Assembly: GCA_017853515.1 (NCBI GenBank)
Contig: JAFMJK010000091.1
Span: 1 to 8,019, forward strand
DNA: 8,019 nt
Source: Chthoniobacterales bacterium
Lineage (GTDB): Bacteria > Verrucomicrobiota > Verrucomicrobiia > Chthoniobacterales > JACTMZ01
Direction of reading: 5' to 3'
Within the stretch, counting starts at the first letter, position 1. Every line of letters starts with the position of its first letter. Shown here one piece after another: positions 5,342-8,019 of this stretch. Both the position numbers and the translations under genes were made by a program. Below the pieces are notes generated by a model. The model made no database searches, was not told where the DNA came from, and saw only the letters and a program-made list of their open reading frames with translations.

Positions 5342-6630
5342 ACAAAACAACTCCCACCGAACCCGGACAAGGTCTCTCCCGCCGCTCATTCCTCAAAGCC
5401 GGTCTGGCCGGCGCCGCCGGCACGGTCCTCTTTCCCTTCGTCTCCCGCGCGAACCCGCTCGGCGCCAACTCCCGCGTGCGCGTGGGCATCGTGGGCTGCG
5501 GCCAATACATGAAGACGCACTTCGGCTGGGCGCTGACGCATCCCGGCATCGAGCTGGCGGCCCTCTGCGACGTGAAGCCCTGGGCCGTCGAGGAATACAT
5601 GGCACGGCTCAAGCCGGTGAATCCCGCGGCCATGACCACCGCCGACTACGGCGACATCATGGCGCGCGAAGACATCGACGCCGTCCTCGTCGCCCCTCCC
5701 GACCACTGGCACGCGGCCATCAGCATCGCCGCCATGCGTTCGGGCAAGGATGTCTATGTGGAGAAACCGATGTGCCGCACGCTCGACGAGGCCACGGCCA
5801 TGGTTGATGCCGAGCGCCGCTACGGACGCATCCTGCAGGTCGGCAGCATGCAGCGATCCGACCCGGCCATGCGACGCGCGGCGGAGATCGTGCGCAACGG
5901 CTGGATCGGCCAAGTGCGCGAGGTGGAAGTGAATTTCCTCGGCGATTTCCCGCCGGAGACCCTGCTGCCCGAGGAGCCGATACCGCCCGGCTTCGAATAC
6001 GACCGCTGGCTCGGTCCGGCCCCGTGGCGCCCCTACAACGCTTTCCGCGTCCTCGGCAACTACGGCAGCGGTTGGCGCTGTTTCTGGGATTACGGCTCGC
6101 GCAAAAACGGCGACTGGGGAGCGCATCACTTCGACATCGTGCAATGGGCGCTGGGTATGGACGGCAGCGGGCCCGAACTTTTCGTCCCGCAGGGCTACGA
6201 GGGCGCGCCGCACCAATATCATGTCTATCCCGGCGGCCTCAAAGTCAGCGCGTCCAAGGGCGGCAATCACGCCAAGGGATTCATGATCCGCTTCATCGGC
6301 TCGGAGGGCGAGGTGCGCACTTCGCGCGGCGTCCTCGAAACCACACCTCCCTCGCTGGCCGCGCGCACGCCGTCGTCGTCCGAGGTCCGCCTCTACGAAT
6401 CCAACGACCACCGGCAGAACTGGCTCGACTCGATCATCACGCGGCGTCCGCCTATCTGCCCCGCGTCGATCGGCGCGGGCACGCTGGACATCTGCGCTCT
6501 CTCGGGCGTAGCCGAGCGCCTCGCGCGGCCGATCAATTGGAACCCCGCGAAACGCGAGATCGTCGATGACGCGCAGGCCGCGCAATTCGCCGACAGCCCG
6601 CGCCGTGCCGGATATCCGCTGCCTTCCTGA
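5338..6630 (+). CDS. Tat-exported Gfo/Idh/MocA-family oxidoreductase (oxidoreductase 2)
   Basis: Second exported NAD(P)-dependent oxidoreductase, 430 residues. The Tat signal has S-R-R-S-F-L-K (14-20) and a hydrophobic core ending F-V-S-R-A near 38. The Rossmann domain starts with V-R-V-G-I-V-G-C-G-Q-Y (47-57); A-L-C-D-V-K (75-80) holds the acidic residue that normally contacts the NAD ribose; and the canonical E-K-P is intact at 132-134. The C-terminal domain has W-L-G-P-A-P-W-R-P-Y-N (224-234 region) and N-G-D-W-G-A-H-H-F-D (237-246), the His pair expected at the active site. These resemble the Gfo/Idh subgroup with the bacterial-type C2 domain and differ clearly from oxidoreductase 1, so the two are not a recent duplication. 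The ATG overlaps the ankyrin stop by 4 nt. It may oxidise a different position or substrate, or reduce the keto product after cleavage (inference). Confidence 0.92.
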   Translation: MNKTTPTEPGQGLSRRSFLKAGLAGAAGTVLFPFVSRANPLGANSRVRVGIVGCGQYMKTHFGWALTHPGIELAALCDVKPWAVEEYMARLKPVNPAAMTTADYGDIMAREDIDAVLVAPPDHWHAAISIAAMRSGKDVYVEKPMCRTLDEATAMVDAERRYGRILQVGSMQRSDPAMRRAAEIVRNGWIGQVREVEVNFLGDFPPETLLPEEPIPPGFEYDRWLGPAPWRPYNAFRVLGNYGSGWRCFWDYGSRKNGDWGAHHFDIVQWALGMDGSGPELFVPQGYEGAPHQYHVYPGGLKVSASKGGNHAKGFMIRFIGSEGEVRTSRGVLETTPPSLAARTPSSSEVRLYESNDHRQNWLDSIITRRPPICPASIGAGTLDICALSGVAERLARPINWNPAKREIVDDAQAAQFADSPRRAGYPLPS

Positions 6631-6641
6631 AAATGCATCCC

Positions 6642-8019
6642 ATGAAAAACTTCCTCGTCGCGTTTATCCTCTTCCAAGCTGCCGCGTTCGCCGCCCTGCC
6701 GCCCGAACTTACGGCAGATCTCGCATCGCCAGATCTGACCAAGCGCTTCGCCGCCGACATGGAACTGCGCCGTCTCGTCTCCGCGGCTGGAAAACCCGGT
6801 GCCGATCCCGCAGCGCACGCCGCTTTGGAAAAAGAACTGCTCGCGCTGGCCGCCGATGCGAAACAGCCGGAGTTGGTGCGGCTCGCCGCGCTGGTCCAGA
6901 TGCCCTACTTCGGCACGGCCGCCGCCGTGCCGGTGCTGGCCGGGTTGCTCGGCGATCCGCTGCCCGCCATCCGCGAGCAGGCGCGTTGCGGATTGCAAAA
7001 CAACCCGGACCCCGCCGCCAACGCACCGCTGCGCGACGCGCTGTCGAAGGCGTCCGATCCCGTTTGGGAACTCGGCTTGATGCAGTCGCTCGTCCACCGC
7101 CGCGACGAAGCATCGCTGCCGCTCCTCGCCGCGCGTTTGGATTCGAAGGAGCCGCGCGTCGCCGCCCTCGCGGCGCAAGGGCTCGGCTTTCTCGGCAACG
7201 ACGGGAGCCTCGGCCAGTTGATCAAAGCCGCCGGGCCAGCGGACCCCCGCCTCAAGCCGGCCATGCAAAGCGCCGCCATCCGTTGCGCCGCGCGGCTGCA
7301 AAGCCCCGAGTCCGCCCGGACCATCGTGGCCCTCTGGCCCGATGCGGCCAATGCCTCCATCCGCAGCGACATCTTCGCCGCGCTTCTCGCCCGCGGCGAT
7401 GAAACCGCCGCCGGGGAAATTCTCGCCGCAGTCATCGCCAAGCCGGAGACGCCGGGCTCGGCGGCCATCCTCCGCGCAGCCGTTGTCTCGGACCGCGCGC
7501 CGCTCTCCGCCGCAGTCGTCGCGGCGCTGCCGAAGTTGCCACCCCGCGAGCGGCTTGCGGTGCACTCGGCCTTCGCCGGCCGTGGCGAAACGCGGCACGA
7601 GGACGACCTCCTCGCGCTGGCCGCGGAACTCGGCGGCCCCGAACGCACCACCGCCGTCACCTATCTCGCCTCCTGCGGCACGGAAAAATCCCTGCCTTTC
7701 CTCGCCAAGGAAGCACAGGGCGGACCTGCCGCGGCCGCCGCGGCCTTCGCCGTCAACCGCCTCAAGGTGGAGGGACTGGATCAACGCTTGCTCGATTCCG
7801 CGGGCAAGGGAAGCGGTGAAGAACAACTCGAAGCCATCCGCCTGCTGGCCCTGCGCAATCCCGCCGGAACCGAAGCGACACTGCTGCAACTCGCCGAACC
7901 CGCCGCGCCGCAAGGCCCGCGCGACGCCGCCTTGACGGCCCTGCAAACTGTGGGCGGCTATGAGGCGGCGCTCCAACTCATCCGCTGGGTTACCGAAGTG
8001 CCCGCCGCTGCGGTCAAGC
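6642..8019 (+). CDS. Secreted HEAT-repeat protein (3' end outside window)
   Basis: An open frame runs from the ATG at 6642 to the window edge, at least 459 residues without a stop. An in-frame ATG at 6633 would add three residues. It begins 11 nt after the stop of oxidoreductase 2, so it belongs to the operon. The N-terminus (M-K-N-F-L-V-A-F-I-L-F then A-F-A) is a Sec signal with cleavage near residue 17. The rest is almost wholly Ala/Leu-rich amphipathic helix pairs of HEAT type, for example A-V-P-V-L-A-G-L-L-G-D-P around 92-103 and L-P-L-L-A-A-R-L-D-S around 157-166, with recurring P-x-x-R/I-R-x-x-A turns. No catalytic motif or CxxCH is visible in the part present. In Verrucomicrobiota and Planctomycetota, exported HEAT arrays often precede a C-terminal cytochrome c-type heme domain; whether this one does cannot be seen here. 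Most likely a scaffold or part of an electron-transfer protein (inference). Confidence 0.85.
   Translation, partial: MKNFLVAFILFQAAAFAALPPELTADLASPDLTKRFAADMELRRLVSAAGKPGADPAAHAALEKELLALAADAKQPELVRLAALVQMPYFGTAAAVPVLAGLLGDPLPAIREQARCGLQNNPDPAANAPLRDALSKASDPVWELGLMQSLVHRRDEASLPLLAARLDSKEPRVAALAAQGLGFLGNDGSLGQLIKAAGPADPRLKPAMQSAAIRCAARLQSPESARTIVALWPDAANASIRSDIFAALLARGDETAAGEILAAVIAKPETPGSAAILRAAVVSDRAPLSAAVVAALPKLPPRERLAVHSAFAGRGETRHEDDLLALAAELGGPERTTAVTYLASCGTEKSLPFLAKEAQGGPAAAAAAFAVNRLKVEGLDQRLLDSAGKGSGEEQLEAIRLLALRNPAGTEATLLQLAEPAAPQGPRDAALTALQTVGGYEAALQLIRWVTEVPAAAVK

Noticed and set aside
5386..6585. Antisense open frame of about 399 codons opposite oxidoreductase 2
   Set aside because: Shadow of a well-supported gene; no domain, and its Arg/Ala/His-rich composition is typical of reverse-frame GC-rich sequence.
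6393..7976. Antisense open frame of about 527 codons opposite the HEAT gene
   Set aside because: It crosses from the HEAT gene into oxidoreductase 2 without regard to gene borders. The plus-strand frame from 6642 has a signal peptide, HEAT pattern and operon spacing and is the real gene.
1..8019. CRISPR arrays, tRNA or rRNA genes, insertion sequences, phage genes
   Set aside because: No regularly spaced repeats, cloverleaf-like segments, transposase or integrase motifs, or terminal inverted repeats were found on reading both strands.

Overview
The window looks like a GC-rich chromosome segment from a Verrucomicrobiota-type (PVC group) bacterium, possibly near Opitutales. The reasons are the mix of families: two Tat-exported Gfo/Idh/MocA oxidoreductases, a DUF1080 (3-keto-disaccharide hydrolase family) protein, an SGNH hydrolase with a C-terminal tail typical of that phylum, DoxX, and secreted HEAT and ankyrin proteins. 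There are almost no Shine-Dalgarno sequences before the starts. The taxonomic call rests on protein style alone and is an inference.

Layout. Bases 1-364 hold the 3' end of a plus-strand SGNH/GDSL hydrolase gene. It converges on a minus-strand PAS-AraC regulator gene (383-1126, start uncertain), and a short hairpin at the junction contains both stop codons. A comparatively AT-rich stretch at 1127-1236 separates the regulator from a divergent plus-strand operon. It carries a 13-bp direct repeat with one mismatch and a 21-bp (two helical turns) period, the geometry expected of an AraC-family operator.

The plus-strand operon fills the rest: a DoxX-like membrane protein (1237-1773), Tat-exported oxidoreductase 1 (1761-3161), a small secreted discoidin-like (F5/8 type C-like) protein (3158-3823), a secreted DUF1080 protein (3834-4658), a secreted ankyrin-repeat protein (4655-5341), Tat-exported oxidoreductase 2 (5338-6630), and a secreted HEAT-repeat protein (6642 to beyond the window edge). 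Junctions are 13-nt or 4-nt overlaps, or gaps of 10-11 nt, so this is very probably one translationally coupled transcript.

How the genes may work together (inference). Gfo/Idh/MocA enzymes can oxidise a sugar hydroxyl to a ketone, and DUF1080 proteins are known as 3-keto-glycoside hydrolases. Here both are exported, so the operon reads as an extracytoplasmic oxidation-then-cleavage route for a glycoside. The discoidin-like protein could bind carbohydrate, and the ankyrin and HEAT proteins could be scaffolds. DoxX could pass electrons from the exported dehydrogenases to the quinone pool. The substrate cannot be read from the sequence; no transporter and no classical glycoside hydrolase is visible in the window.
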